This document shows positions 35,550-44,505 of a stretch of DNA of 64,000 nt, one piece after another. Position numbers and translations under genes: made by a program. The notes under the pieces were generated by a model that saw only the letters and a list, made by a program, of their open reading frames with translations, did not search any database and was not told where the DNA came from. Source of the stretch: Phyllobacterium sp. YR531 (lineage in GTDB: Bacteria > Pseudomonadota > Alphaproteobacteria > Rhizobiales > Rhizobiaceae). Each line of letters starts with the position of its first letter. Position 1 is the stretch's first letter. The stretch is from assembly GCF_000282595.1 (NCBI RefSeq), contig NZ_AKIZ01000001.1:62001-126000 (forward strand), in the 5' to 3' direction.

Positions 35550-35870
35550 TTAAGAATCTTCCGGCGCAATCACCACTCGCAAACCGTCCAAGGTTTCGGT
35601 GATTTTGATCTGACAGGAGAGACGCGAGTAAACGCCACGATGCTGAGAGGTTTCCAAAAGAGCCTCTTCGTCGTCGTTGATGTCGCCAAGCTCACCGATC
35701 CAAGCTTTGTCAACATGGACGTGGCATGTCGCGCACGACATGGAACCGCCGCAAATTGCAAGCAGTTCGTCCAACCCAGCGTCACGGATATTTTCCATCA
35801 CGGACATTCCCACGCGTGCATCGATCAAGTGCTCCTTGCCGGATCGATCAACAACAATTATTTTTGGCAT
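35550..35870 (-). CDS. [2Fe-2S] ferredoxin, adrenodoxin/putidaredoxin type
   Basis: A 106-residue vertebrate-type ferredoxin. Three cluster ligands lie in AICGGSMSCATCHVHV (C-x5-C-x2-C) and the fourth in RLSCQIKIT. It should carry single electrons from a flavoprotein reductase to a cytochrome P450. The P450 gene lies upstream on the same strand, separated by 228 bases that contain a perfect 12-base-pair hairpin. A second copy (39664) is about half identical and sits beside the reductase; this copy probably serves the 36099 P450. Confidence 0.92.
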   Translation of the reverse strand: MPKIIVVDRSGKEHLIDARVGMSVMENIRDAGLDELLAICGGSMSCATCHVHVDKAWIGELGDINDDEEALLETSQHRGVYSRLSCQIKITETLDGLRVVIAPEDS

Positions 35871-36038
35871 CTCAGCTCCATTCTGCGCTCCCGAAGAACG
35901 GTACGATGCTGAGCGGTCGATACGCATCAGCGTCTCCCGTAAATCACAACGGCTACTCCTTGGTCGGACGAGACATCTAGTGAGTTTCACAAGGCACTAA
36001 TCACTGCTTGCAAACACGGTCACCGCGTAGCGCCTACC

Positions 36039-36067
36039 TACACCAGCACCTGACCGGTGCTGGTGTA
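36039..36067. terminator. strong hairpin between P450 and ferredoxin genes
   Basis: TACACCAGCACC (36039-36050) and GGTGCTGGTGTA (36056-36067) form a perfect 12-bp stem with a five-base loop. There is no T-run on either side, so it may terminate weakly or protect the P450 transcript end. It lies between the P450 stop and the ferredoxin start. Confidence 0.6.
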
Positions 36068-36098
36068 CGGACACGCTCCAAAGCGTGCGCTGTCAGGA

Positions 36099-37367
36099 TT
36101 AGATGACGGTATTAACTCTGTTTTCGCCCATGTAGCCACCGAACTGGGCGACATCTGCAGACGGCCTTACGCGTACGTGCATTTTGACGACTCGATGCGC
36201 CACGGTTCGATGCTTTTCCTCCACGTCGAGGATTTCCCACGTTTCAACACGCTTGATCAACTCCTGTAGGAGTACCTGCATTTCCAGCTTCGCGAGGTGC
36301 ATACCTGGACATACGTGACGGGCAAAGCCGAAGCCGACGTGATCGGCATTCGAACGTCCGATGTCGAACTTTTCCGGATCAGGATAATGGCGCTCATCAC
36401 GATTCGCACTGACAAAGTTCAATCCGATGAACGTACCCTTCGGTATATCGATTTCTGCGATTTTCGCATCACGGTCTGCCCGTCGAAAAGCGTACCCACC
36501 CAGGGGGCCTTGGCGAAACAGGCGCACAACCTCGTTGACAGTTCCATTCACAAGTGACGGATTCTCGCGGAGACGATTCCACTGCTCTGGATTAACGGCG
36601 AAGAGACGAACCATTTCAGTGATATGGTTGATGGTATTGTCCAGGGAGCCATAAACCAGAACCGACATCAACCCGGGAAAGAAAGCCGGTCCCAGATCGC
36701 TTCCGGTTTTTGTCCCTTGTTCAACGTGAGCTGACCAAGAGTGCGGACAAACCCGATTGCGGAGGCCCGGATCTAAAAGATAATCAAGGGACTCCCTGAA
36801 TATGCGATTGACCTCGGGATCCATCGGGTCGTCAAAAAGATCGAAAAGATTGCGTTGCCACGGCAGCAGTTTCGCTGCTTCATCCGGTGGGACGCCAATC
36901 CGCGGAAGTACGGCTGCGAGACCGAACGCCTCGGCCAGTTCAGTCATGACCTCGAACGTGCCCCGCTCACACAGTTTCTCGACGATACCTGCTGCGAGTT
37001 GCTCAAACTCGGGACGGAAATCCTTGAGTTGCGGAACGGTCAGCGGTCGCGCAACCACCTCTCGCACTTTCTGATGGGTCTCTCCGTCATTTCCGGTTGG
37101 AGCACCCCGAAATATGTCACGGAGTGTCTCGATCGGAGTTCCTTTGTATATCTCGTCTTCAGCGTCGAAGCCGAAAGCCGAGTCCTTGTTGAGAAAGGTA
37201 TCGGTCTCCACGAACGTCTTGCGAACGTCCTCATAGCGACCGACCACCCAGGATCCATCGGCCAAACGAACAACAGGTCCAGCATCCCTGATCGCCTTGC
37301 GCATTGCCATCGGATCATCGATCGCTCTTTGTGACCTCGGATCCCAATCGATTTGCGGTGCTTCCAC
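36099..37367 (-). CDS. cytochrome P450
   Basis: A soluble class I P450 of about 422 residues. Heme-binding loop FGFARHVCPGMHLAKLEMQ with the Cys ligand (about residue 360); K-helix ExxR-type segment in VNEVVRLFRQGP and the following FRRADRD; the I-helix region YGSLDNTINHITEMVRL lacks the classic acid-alcohol pair (DN instead of D/E-T). GTG 37367 is preferred since GGAGGA lies seven bases upstream; ATG 37382 has no ribosome site. An operator-like motif lies 120 bases upstream. Probably hydroxylates or O-demethylates an aromatic substrate. Confidence 0.9.
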   Translation of the reverse strand: MEAPQIDWDPRSQRAIDDPMAMRKAIRDAGPVVRLADGSWVVGRYEDVRKTFVETDTFLNKDSAFGFDAEDEIYKGTPIETLRDIFRGAPTGNDGETHQKVREVVARPLTVPQLKDFRPEFEQLAAGIVEKLCERGTFEVMTELAEAFGLAAVLPRIGVPPDEAAKLLPWQRNLFDLFDDPMDPEVNRIFRESLDYLLDPGLRNRVCPHSWSAHVEQGTKTGSDLGPAFFPGLMSVLVYGSLDNTINHITEMVRLFAVNPEQWNRLRENPSLVNGTVNEVVRLFRQGPLGGYAFRRADRDAKIAEIDIPKGTFIGLNFVSANRDERHYPDPEKFDIGRSNADHVGFGFARHVCPGMHLAKLEMQVLLQELIKRVETWEILDVEEKHRTVAHRVVKMHVRVRPSADVAQFGGYMGENRVNTVI

Positions 37368-37486
37368 AGTCAATCCTCCCATTTTGGATTTCGGAATTCT
37401 GCCAAAGTTCAAGCTGACATCGATCCGCGTACCTTGATCGGCTGTCCTCCTACATGCGCGGGTGGAATATCGCGCAACACACTCGA

Positions 37487-37500
37487 ATTCCAATTAGTAT
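37487..37500. promoter_or_regulatory. candidate TetR operator ahead of P450 (ATTC-CAATTA-GTAT)
   Basis: On the minus strand this reads ATACTAATTGGAAT. It agrees with the ATAC-TrAwTG-GTAT motif found at 45829, 48723 and 50570 except in the right half-site. It lies 120 bases upstream of the P450 start. Confidence 0.45.
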
Positions 37501-38458
37501 CTGGAGTCGAGTGGGAATGTCAAGAGATTCATTCGCACTCGGAGAAGGGTGGCCCTCTCATCGCTGCGCCTGGCGCCACCGAGAAGCCTGTATGGCGTCG
37601 GTTCTGTTTTGGAAAATAGGGCTCAACCTCTGATCGAAAGCGCTTCCAAGTCACACCTGACTCGTCGCGAGAGAATGACTGTCACAGACACAGCGCTGCC
37701 ATCGTACGAGGGGTCGCCATCACGCCCTGCGTTGAACCAAAGTCCATCCTCGATCCCTGGAACCAAATGCAAAGTTTGATTTCAGCGTCGTGGTCAAATC
37801 GAAGTTTGGGCTTTACGGCGACGACGGAACAGGAACGCCACAGCGGCCAGTTGACATTCCAATTGGTTTTTGAATACTGTTAAGAATTGCTACGGGAGGG
37901 GTGAGAGGAGTCATCTTCCGCTGGGACGACCTGCAGGCGGTTTTCGCGCTTGATAGCTGCACTTTTTTGAAAAATGGGTGGCAAGGGAGAGTCTGCGTGA
38001 TCGGGACTTCTTTCACGTATTCGGGTTCTGGTGACGGTTATCAGTGTGGAGGGAAAATAGTTGAATGCTGTCGATGTTGCTGGAAAGCGAATGCGATGGG
38101 CGGGGCGCAGCGCCGACAGAAATTCTGGGAGCCGATTGGCTTGGTGAAACCAGAAGTGCTGTACTCAACCACAGACTTTGTCGCATCTTTTCAGATAATG
38201 CCGTCCTCCGACGCGATCTCGGGCTCATACGAAGCTGTCCTGCTGGGACAGTTCTGCCGAACCTCACACCACCGTTACGCTCTGCTTGCAAGCTCGCGCT
38301 CCTCTTTATCGAAAACAACTCGGAAGGTGACAGCTCGAAACGCTGCGGAAAAGCTGATCCGCATACATAAGCTGCATGCTCAAGATCTCTTATCGAAGAG
38401 GACAAAATAACGATACCTGCTTGAAACCTGGAATATCTGAGGGAGGAGAGATTTCATC
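37501..38458. other. long intergenic region ahead of outer-membrane transporter
   Basis: Nearly 1 kb. A second, weaker operator-like site occurs at 37856-37869 (ATTC-CAATTG-GTTT), overlapping TTGACA at 37851-37856, a plausible -35 box. Open frames at 37901-38410 (plus) and 38065-38370 (plus) match no known family and lack good ribosome sites. It probably contains the transporter promoter and eroded DNA. Confidence 0.45.
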
Positions 38459-39451
38459 ATGAGAAAAGCGAAAACGCTTCAGACATGGATTACCGTAGTC
38501 TTCACATTCGTCTGCGTCATATTTATAGGACCGGAGCCGTCAACCGTACTGGCTGCAGAGTCGTTTATATTGATACAGCCACCCGGGGGCACGGATCTCG
38601 GTCAGGCAATATTGCCTCCGCCGGGTCTTTACGGTGGAGTTACAATGATCCCATATAGTCGGAATGACCATTTTTATGATGCCAACGGGCATGTTCTTCC
38701 TCCAGAACAAGATATAATTCTCGACAGCCCGATAATCGCGGCCGGACTTCTCTACGTTTATCCGTTTGAGGTGTTTGGAGGAAGTATAGCGTCGTCGTTT
38801 GTGCTTGTAGCCACCGACTTGGACTATAACCTCCCTGGAGATATTGATGGCAATGTGACAGGGTTGGCTGATGCGTACGCGGATGTTTTCTACTGGACGA
38901 AAAACGTCGGCTTGGCCGGGGTCACTGCGGGTGATCTGCCATTGTCCTACGGATTGAATATTGGAATTGGTCTTGGGCTCCGCATTCCAACAGGAGACTA
39001 CGACAAGTCGGCGACAGCCAACCTGGGGAGCAATGTCTGGACGCCTATTCCCAACATAGCCGTGACGTATGTGACGGGCCCAGACATGTCCCTCGGCGAC
39101 AGCACGGAGCTAAGTGCCAGAATATTCTATGGGGTTCCATTCGAAAACCCAGATACCGGATACAAAACCGGGCAGATATTCAATATGGATTACTCAGCTG
39201 TACAACGATTTGGTAGCCTCCGTGTTGGAGTGGCTGGCTCGTATCAGATGCAAACGACGGGTGATACTCCCCCATCTGATGGCTCTATCCCAGATCGGGG
39301 CAAGACGTCTTTTGCGTCGATAGGTCCAGTCGTCGATTATACTTTTGTTGAGCAAGGAATTAACATAAAAGGGAAGCTCCAATTTACTTTTTCTCCTAAG
39401 AATACGGTAGACTCGACCGTCGTCATCCTTTCCATCAGTAAGAAGTTCTAG
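38459..39451 (+). CDS. outer-membrane transporter of phenol/meta-pathway type (SphA/PF13557-like)
   Basis: A 330-residue protein with an N-terminal signal (TWITVVFTFVCVIFIGPEPS, cut near LAAES) and alternating beta-strand character ending in an aromatic Phe (VVILSISKKF), typical of outer-membrane barrels. The first mature part with PPGLYGGVTMIPYSRNDHFY and LRIPTGDYDKSATANLGSNV-like residues fits the Phenol_MetA_deg family linked to uptake of aromatic compounds. GGAGGAGAG precedes the ATG. It is in the P450 neighbourhood and likely brings the substrate across the outer membrane. Confidence 0.82.
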   Translation: MRKAKTLQTWITVVFTFVCVIFIGPEPSTVLAAESFILIQPPGGTDLGQAILPPPGLYGGVTMIPYSRNDHFYDANGHVLPPEQDIILDSPIIAAGLLYVYPFEVFGGSIASSFVLVATDLDYNLPGDIDGNVTGLADAYADVFYWTKNVGLAGVTAGDLPLSYGLNIGIGLGLRIPTGDYDKSATANLGSNVWTPIPNIAVTYVTGPDMSLGDSTELSARIFYGVPFENPDTGYKTGQIFNMDYSAVQRFGSLRVGVAGSYQMQTTGDTPPSDGSIPDRGKTSFASIGPVVDYTFVEQGINIKGKLQFTFSPKNTVDSTVVILSISKKF

Positions 39452-39663
39452 TCTCCCGAATCTCGATAGCGGCTCGCTTTAAGTATGATCAAGAGAACAC
39501 TTTCTTTGCGAGACGCTAAGACGTCACTTGGCAGAAATACCACAATAGCGGACGCTACAAGCTAGCTAGAGCGCTCGTGCGATTTATGCGATCACGCCGG
39601 GTCGCAAGAGTAGCCAGCAGTTTTTGACTTCGATCCGTCCCAGAAAATCCTGGAACCAAATAC

Positions 39664-39981
39664 CTACTCGTCTGGTGCGACAACAATCCGCATACCATCC
39701 ATTGGTGGTTGAAACACAACCTGACAAGAGAGGCGAGAATTCGGCTTTAAATAGTCAGAAGCCTCGAGAAGATCCTCTTCATCCTGGGATTTCGAGGAGA
39801 GTTCTGCGCCGCCTGGAAGGTTTTCAATGTAGATATGACACGTTGCGCAGGAGAGCGAGCCTCCGCAGATTGCCAGAAGTTCCTCTATACCTGCGCTGCG
39901 GATGTTCTCCATAAGCGACAGGCCGACATGTGCTTCAACAGAGTGCAAGTCGCCATCCCGTGTCTTGACTGTGAATTGCAT
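39664..39981 (-). CDS. [2Fe-2S] ferredoxin, second copy
   Basis: A 105-residue adrenodoxin-type ferredoxin starting MQFTVKTRDGDLHSVEAHVG. Cluster ligands lie in AICGGSLSCATCHIYI and RLSCQVVF. It is the last gene of a leftward operon P450-LigJ-like-SBP-LigK-like-cupin-reductase-ferredoxin, so reductase and ferredoxin together form the electron chain for the 44505 P450, and may also serve the other P450. The ATG follows a GGAGGAGACC site. Confidence 0.93.
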   Translation of the reverse strand: MQFTVKTRDGDLHSVEAHVGLSLMENIRSAGIEELLAICGGSLSCATCHIYIENLPGGAELSSKSQDEEDLLEASDYLKPNSRLSCQVVFQPPMDGMRIVVAPDE

Positions 39982-40021
39982 AGTGTTGGTCTCCTCCTCT
40001 GCGATTTCGTCGCTACTCTTT

Positions 40022-41254
40022 TCAGGCGGCGATAGCGATGTCCTTGAGCGGTATCCGGTCGTCGGCCAAAAGCGCAGGATCGACATGCGCATGGGCTTCA
40101 ACCAGTTTGCGGCCTTGCACGTAGTCTCGCGTCGCGTTGATGCAATCGAGCGCGATCACCGCGCCGTCCTTCAGATAGACGAGCGAGAACTCCCGGTCCA
40201 CGAGGTTACCGCGAAGCACTGTCTGATCATAGCCGAGACTGAGGCCAATCGTCTGAAGCCGTAAGTCGTATTGGTTCGACCAGAACCAGGGCACGAGCCG
40301 CAGGGGCTGGGGCTTCCCGCAGACAGCCTTCGCCGCCGTTTGCGCTTGCTCGTTGGCGTTCTGAACGGATTCGATGCGAATGCCTGGCCCGTCGCGCATT
40401 ATCGTGCAGTCACCAATGCAGTAAACATCGGGCAGCGTCGTTCGGCAGAAGTCGTCAACCAGAATGCCAGTCTCGCCCCTCGTCGCTTCCGCACCTGCTG
40501 CAAGCAGGGGGCCGATGGCTGGCATGATCCCAATTCCGACAATGACTTGATCGGCTGCGATCGCTGTCCCATTCTGCAGACGCACGCCGCTCACTGCTCC
40601 ATCGCGTGCTGTAAGCTCCGAAATGCCTGTACCGAGCAGAATCTCCACCCCGTGAGTACGATGCTCCGCTTCGTAAAAGCGGGACACTGGCTCGGCGGCG
40701 ACGCGGGCAAGAACCCGATCCTGCGCTTCCAGGAGCGTGACCTCCTTGCCTAGTTCGCGCAATACAGCAGCGGCCTCCAGTCCGATATAACCGCCACCGA
40801 TGACAGCAATGTGCTGGCTCGTTGGCAAAGCGGAAAGAAGGCGATCGCAATCGCCCTTGTTACGGATGGTGTGGACCCCAGAAAGGTTATGGCCGGGGCA
40901 TGAAAGCGGGCGGGGTTCACCACCGGCCGCCCAGATCAGGACGCCGTAGCCGATCGCGGTATCATTGTCGCAGACTACCACCTTCGCGCTGCTATCGAGG
41001 GCTATTACACGCCTGCCGAGCCGCAACACCACCTCGCGTTCGTTCCAGAGCTCTGGTGGGCGCAGTTGCAGGCGATCAAAGCTCTTCTTGCCGGCAAGAT
41101 ACTCCTTCGAGAGAGCGGGACGATCATAGGGAATCACGGGTTCATCCCCAATCAGACCGATGCTGCCCGCAAATCCAGCCTGCCGCAGCGCGATCGCTGC
41201 CTGTGCCCCCCCGTGTCCACCGCCAACGATCATGCAATCGAAACGCTCCATCAT
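40022..41254 (-). CDS. FAD-dependent ferredoxin reductase
   Basis: A 410-residue putidaredoxin-reductase-like flavoprotein that passes electrons from NAD(P)H to ferredoxin. FAD loop CMIVGGGHGGAQAAIALRQ at the N-terminus, second nucleotide loop HIAVIGGGYIGLEAAAVLRE (about 145-165), and the FAD-contacting DVYCIGDCTIM. The C-terminal reductase domain has WFWSNQYDLRLQTIGL. It is the only reductase in the window, placed 40 bases before the ferredoxin gene. ATG 41254 or 41251 is the start; the frame can also open at TTG 41257. Confidence 0.93.
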   Translation of the reverse strand: MMERFDCMIVGGGHGGAQAAIALRQAGFAGSIGLIGDEPVIPYDRPALSKEYLAGKKSFDRLQLRPPELWNEREVVLRLGRRVIALDSSAKVVVCDNDTAIGYGVLIWAAGGEPRPLSCPGHNLSGVHTIRNKGDCDRLLSALPTSQHIAVIGGGYIGLEAAAVLRELGKEVTLLEAQDRVLARVAAEPVSRFYEAEHRTHGVEILLGTGISELTARDGAVSGVRLQNGTAIAADQVIVGIGIMPAIGPLLAAGAEATRGETGILVDDFCRTTLPDVYCIGDCTIMRDGPGIRIESVQNANEQAQTAAKAVCGKPQPLRLVPWFWSNQYDLRLQTIGLSLGYDQTVLRGNLVDREFSLVYLKDGAVIALDCINATRDYVQGRKLVEAHAHVDPALLADDRIPLKDIAIAA

Positions 41255-41267
41255 CAATTGCCTTCCC

Positions 41268-41825
41268 TTACGCTGCCTTGGCGCCGATGAGTACGAAGCA
41301 CATGGTCGCGGCGTGGTCGCCCTTGTTGCGCCAAGCGTGCCGTGTCCCGCATTGGATCACAACGTCGCCAGTCCGTAGATGCCTCGTTGCACCATCGTCC
41401 AACTCGAGCCATATCTCGCCATCAAGGACGATATCGTAGTCGACAGTGTCGGTCTGGTGCATCCCCGGCGCGTCCGGTTCGAAGCGCTCGGCAAGGCCCG
41501 GAATAAACTCACGCTGCTCCCGATCAGCCGCCAGGGGATCGAAATCCGGGTGCAAGAAGGACGAGTCGGGTGGGAACGTGACGATCATCAGTCGGGTCTC
41601 GCCCGCCGCGGGAGGAACGCGCAGTCGTAGCGGCGCGCTTTCACCTTCTCCCTGCGGCAATGCTGGGGAGGCCGCAGTCGCGTAGACCACTGACGTCATC
41701 ATACCCGGAATTGATGCATAGTGATGGGCATTGGCCACGGGGCCATCACTTACGAAGGCGGATTTTCCGTCCTTGACGCCAGTAACGATCCTGCGGGGCA
41801 CTTTCGAGCTATCGAACTTACTCAT
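41268..41825 (-). CDS. cupin-domain protein
   Basis: A 185-residue protein with a C-terminal cupin fold: [20 protein letters not shown] (motif 1, with His, Glu-like ligands) and [20 protein letters not shown] (motif 2). The N-terminal 100 residues lack known motifs. Such proteins are common in aromatic catabolic operons, but the reaction is not defined; it could be an isomerase, a small dioxygenase or a structural partner. The start overlaps the stop of the LigK-like gene by eight bases, so it is translated in the same operon. Confidence 0.85.
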   Translation of the reverse strand: MSKFDSSKVPRRIVTGVKDGKSAFVSDGPVANAHHYASIPGMMTSVVYATAASPALPQGEGESAPLRLRVPPAAGETRLMIVTFPPDSSFLHPDFDPLAADREQREFIPGLAERFEPDAPGMHQTDTVDYDIVLDGEIWLELDDGATRHLRTGDVVIQCGTRHAWRNKGDHAATMCFVLIGAKAA

Positions 41826-42489
41826 AGATCAATCCTTTCTCCTTCAGACGCGTACGCATGTCATTGATATCTAGGCTGAGCTTGCCGTCCGTGTAGAGCC
41901 GCCGCTTCTCCTCCTCCATCGCCGCGCGGCGATGTGCCTTTTCGAGGACGTTGGCGGCCAAGGCTCGCGACACCACGCAGACGCCGTCGTCGTCCGCCAC
42001 GATCACATCGCCGGGCGTAACAAGCACGCCGGCGCAGACGATCGGCACCTGGACACTGGCGAGTGTTTCCTTCACGGTTCCCTGCGCGCTGATGGTCTTG
42101 CTCCAGACGGGAAAACCCATCCGCCGCAGATCTGCAACGTCGCGCACGCCGGCGTCGATCACCAGTCCCCGGATCCCGCGGGCGAAGGCCGACGTAGCAA
42201 GAAGATCGCCGAAATAACCGTCGTCGCAGGGAGAGGTGGGCGTGACCACAAGGATATCGCCCGGCTTTGCCTGCTCCAAAGCCACGTGGATCATCCAGTT
42301 GTCTCCGGGCGCAACCTCGCAGGTGAGAGCAGTGCCCGATATGCTCGCGCCCGACTGGATCGGCCGCAGGCGCGGGTTCAAGAGCCCGGTGCGGTCCTGC
42401 GCCTCGTGCGCGGTTGCGACGCCGAGGGCTGCGAAGCCGTCGGAAATCGCCGGGTCCGTTCGCGCAACCGTCGTTACTACTTTCGCCAT
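41818..42489 (-). CDS. RraA-like aldolase, LigK/GalC type (4-carboxy-4-hydroxy-2-oxoadipate aldolase)
   Basis: A 223-residue member of the RraA/HMG-aldolase family. In LigK, the reaction splits 4-carboxy-4-hydroxy-2-oxoadipate into pyruvate and oxaloacetate, the last step of protocatechuate 4,5-cleavage and gallate breakdown. Signature residues include [20 protein letters not shown], the metal/substrate loop [20 protein letters not shown] with GVRD, and [18 protein letters not shown]. The linkage with a LigJ-like hydratase supports this reaction over the RNase E regulator role of RraA proper. The residue-level specificity was not tested. Confidence 0.83.
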   Translation of the reverse strand: MAKVVTTVARTDPAISDGFAALGVATAHEAQDRTGLLNPRLRPIQSGASISGTALTCEVAPGDNWMIHVALEQAKPGDILVVTPTSPCDDGYFGDLLATSAFARGIRGLVIDAGVRDVADLRRMGFPVWSKTISAQGTVKETLASVQVPIVCAGVLVTPGDVIVADDDGVCVVSRALAANVLEKAHRRAAMEEEKRRLYTDGKLSLDINDMRTRLKEKGLIYE

Positions 42490-42537
42490 GTCATGCTCCT
42501 TGGTGGCGGGTGTGTATCCTGGACGGCAGACCCAGCG

Positions 42538-43449
42538 TTAGCCTGCCGCGATGAAGCCAGGATCGAAAACGCCAGCAGCTTTCGCACGCTGGTTGGGTGA
42601 GATGAGCCCTGCGCGGGTCATAACGTCGATGGAGGTGGCGAGCGCGGTGGGCGCTACGGTGAGCTTCTTCGGCCACATGCCCATGCCACGCGTATAGGCG
42701 AGCCCCCTGGCTGCTAGATGCGGGTCGTCGGGCGTCGTGATGCGCTGGTAGATCGGCAGGGTGACGGCATCGTTCGTCGGATCATTGACGAAGTCATGCG
42801 CTTCTGCCAGTGCGGCAAGCAGTCTTTCGACCGTCTTGTGATTTTGCGACACCCAAGCTGCATTTCCTATGATCGCCGCAAAGACGATCTCGGGGATGAT
42901 GTCGTTGACTTCGCCGATTAGGCGGAAGCCTTCGCGCTCCGCGAGAAAATTCCACGGCGCGGGCTGCGGGGCGCAGTCGATCTCGCCTTTCTGTAGTGCT
43001 ATCCACCGCATGGTGTGGACGCCGGTTAGCACGAATTCATAGTCGCCGGGATAGGTTAGGCCATCGCGATGCAGCATCATCCGCGTGTAGATCGCCGTAC
43101 CCTCGGTGAGGGAGGAGGTCCCGATCCGCTTTCCGCGCAGATCCTTGATACCGTCGATGTCGGAGCGCACGACCAGCGACATGGGCAGGCGAACCGAATT
43201 GGCCGCGAGGATTCTGAGATCGCCTCCGGCGATATAGTCCAGAATTGCCCCCTCGGGCGGGGTGATGGCGAGATCGGCGGTGCCGTCGCGCACCGCAGCC
43301 GTCGCCTTGTCTACCGAACCAAGGCGCAAATATTCGATCTTCAGCCCATTCGTTTTGAAGAAGCCCTGGTCTTCCGCGACGAAGACCGGAAGCCAGTTGA
43401 AGCCCTGCGCGCCGCCGGCGAAGCGTAGTGGCGTCAGTTCAGTCATCAT
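42538..43449 (-). CDS. NMT1/SsuA-like substrate-binding-fold protein without signal peptide
   Basis: A 303-residue type 2 periplasmic-binding-fold protein: VFVAEDQGFFKTNGLKIEYL, TADLAITPPEGAILDYIAGG, DLRGKRIGTSSLTEGTAIYT. Members normally bind thiamine precursors, sulfonates or aromatic acids for ABC uptake. Here no signal peptide precedes MTELTPLRFAGGA and no permease or ATPase gene is near, so it may act in the cytoplasm. 4,5-dihydroxyphthalate decarboxylase also belongs to this superfamily, so an enzymatic role is possible. GGAGTGAG sits before the ATG at 43449. Position between LigJ- and LigK-like genes favours a catabolic step. Confidence 0.78.
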   Translation of the reverse strand: MMTELTPLRFAGGAQGFNWLPVFVAEDQGFFKTNGLKIEYLRLGSVDKATAAVRDGTADLAITPPEGAILDYIAGGDLRILAANSVRLPMSLVVRSDIDGIKDLRGKRIGTSSLTEGTAIYTRMMLHRDGLTYPGDYEFVLTGVHTMRWIALQKGEIDCAPQPAPWNFLAEREGFRLIGEVNDIIPEIVFAAIIGNAAWVSQNHKTVERLLAALAEAHDFVNDPTNDAVTLPIYQRITTPDDPHLAARGLAYTRGMGMWPKKLTVAPTALATSIDVMTRAGLISPNQRAKAAGVFDPGFIAAG

Positions 43450-43479
43450 TGTTCTCACTCCTTTTCCGATCGGTCCTCT

Positions 43480-44505
43480 TCAGCGCCCCTGGGCCCTCAA
43501 CAGCGCATCGAGTCGAGGGTAAACTCTCCGTACGTTACCCTCGAAGACGGCGTGCTGAGTCTCTTCATCAAGGCTGAGGGCGTCGATATAACGTTTGGTA
43601 TCATCGAAGCCGTGTCCGGTTTCCGAGTCCGTCGCACGAACCGCCCCGAGAAGCTCGGAGCCGAAGAGAATGTTCTTCGCGTCAACTATTTCGAACAGCA
43701 GATCGATTCCCGCTTGGTGGTAAACGCAGGTGTCGAAGTAGAGATTCTGCATCAAGTGCTCGGGTAGCGGCGGCTTGCCCAACATGACAGACAGCCCCCG
43801 GTATCGGCCCCAATGGTATGGGGCCGCACCTCCGCCATGCGGAATGATCAGTCGGAGCGCCGGATGCCGCTCGAAGAGATCGCCTTCGATCAACTGCATG
43901 AAGACGGCGGTATCCGCCGCGATGTAGTGCGCGCCAGTGGTGTGCAGGCAGCGCTCGCAGGAGCCGGAGACATGGATCATGGCTGGCACCTCGAGCCGTA
44001 TCATAGCCTGCCAGAGCGGATCCCACCAGGGATCGTAGACCGGCGGCGCCGACCAGTGGCCGCCGGAGGGATCTGGATTGAGGTTGCACCCGACAAAGCC
44101 ACGGGCGATGCAGCGTTCCAGTTCCTTGATGGCGGGTCCGACGTCGCCGTCCACCGTCTGCGGCAACTGGCACACGCCAGCGAAGTTCCTGGGAAACAGG
44201 TCGCAGATGTGCGCGATCATGTCGTTGGAAAGCCGCGCCCATTCGATAGCTATATCCTGTCCCGGGACGTGATGACCCATGCCGGAAGCGCGGGGAGACA
44301 AGATCGTCAAATCCGATCCCCTTTCTCGCTGAAGACGAAGCTGGTTGTTCACGATGATGTCAATCAGCTCACTATCGGCTATCCCAGCATAGGCCGGCCG
44401 CTCCCGCGACTGCCCTTCAGCGAACGCGACCTGCGCCTTACGAAAAGCATGAAAGCCGGGCGGTTCGGTCGTGAAGTGGCCATGGCAATCTATGACGAGA
44501 CCCAT
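43480..44505 (-). CDS. amidohydrolase-2 family protein, LigJ-like (4-oxalomesaconate hydratase)
   Basis: A 341-residue amidohydrolase. Metal ligands begin with VIDCHGHFTT (HxH) at the N-terminus, continue with MIHVSGSCERC and LIIPHGGGAAPYHWGR, and the Asp region ILFGSELLGAVRATDSETG follows. The segment PRASGMGHHVPGQD and CNLNPDPSGGHWSAPPVYDP resemble LigJ of sphingomonads, which hydrates 4-oxalomesaconate to the LigK substrate. With the LigK-like gene this makes two successive steps. The start overlaps the P450 stop (TGATG). Confidence 0.83.
   Translation of the reverse strand: MGLVIDCHGHFTTEPPGFHAFRKAQVAFAEGQSRERPAYAGIADSELIDIIVNNQLRLQRERGSDLTILSPRASGMGHHVPGQDIAIEWARLSNDMIAHICDLFPRNFAGVCQLPQTVDGDVGPAIKELERCIARGFVGCNLNPDPSGGHWSAPPVYDPWWDPLWQAMIRLEVPAMIHVSGSCERCLHTTGAHYIAADTAVFMQLIEGDLFERHPALRLIIPHGGGAAPYHWGRYRGLSVMLGKPPLPEHLMQNLYFDTCVYHQAGIDLLFEIVDAKNILFGSELLGAVRATDSETGHGFDDTKRYIDALSLDEETQHAVFEGNVRRVYPRLDALLRAQGR

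Noticed and set aside
37901-38410. 169-codon plus-strand open frame
   Set aside because: Cys- and Ser-rich odd composition, a competing frame at 38065 and an open antisense frame; none recognisable.
41818-42489. Annotation as RraA, regulator of RNase E
   Set aside because: Linkage with a LigJ-like hydratase and position in a P450 catabolic operon favour the aldolase branch of the family.
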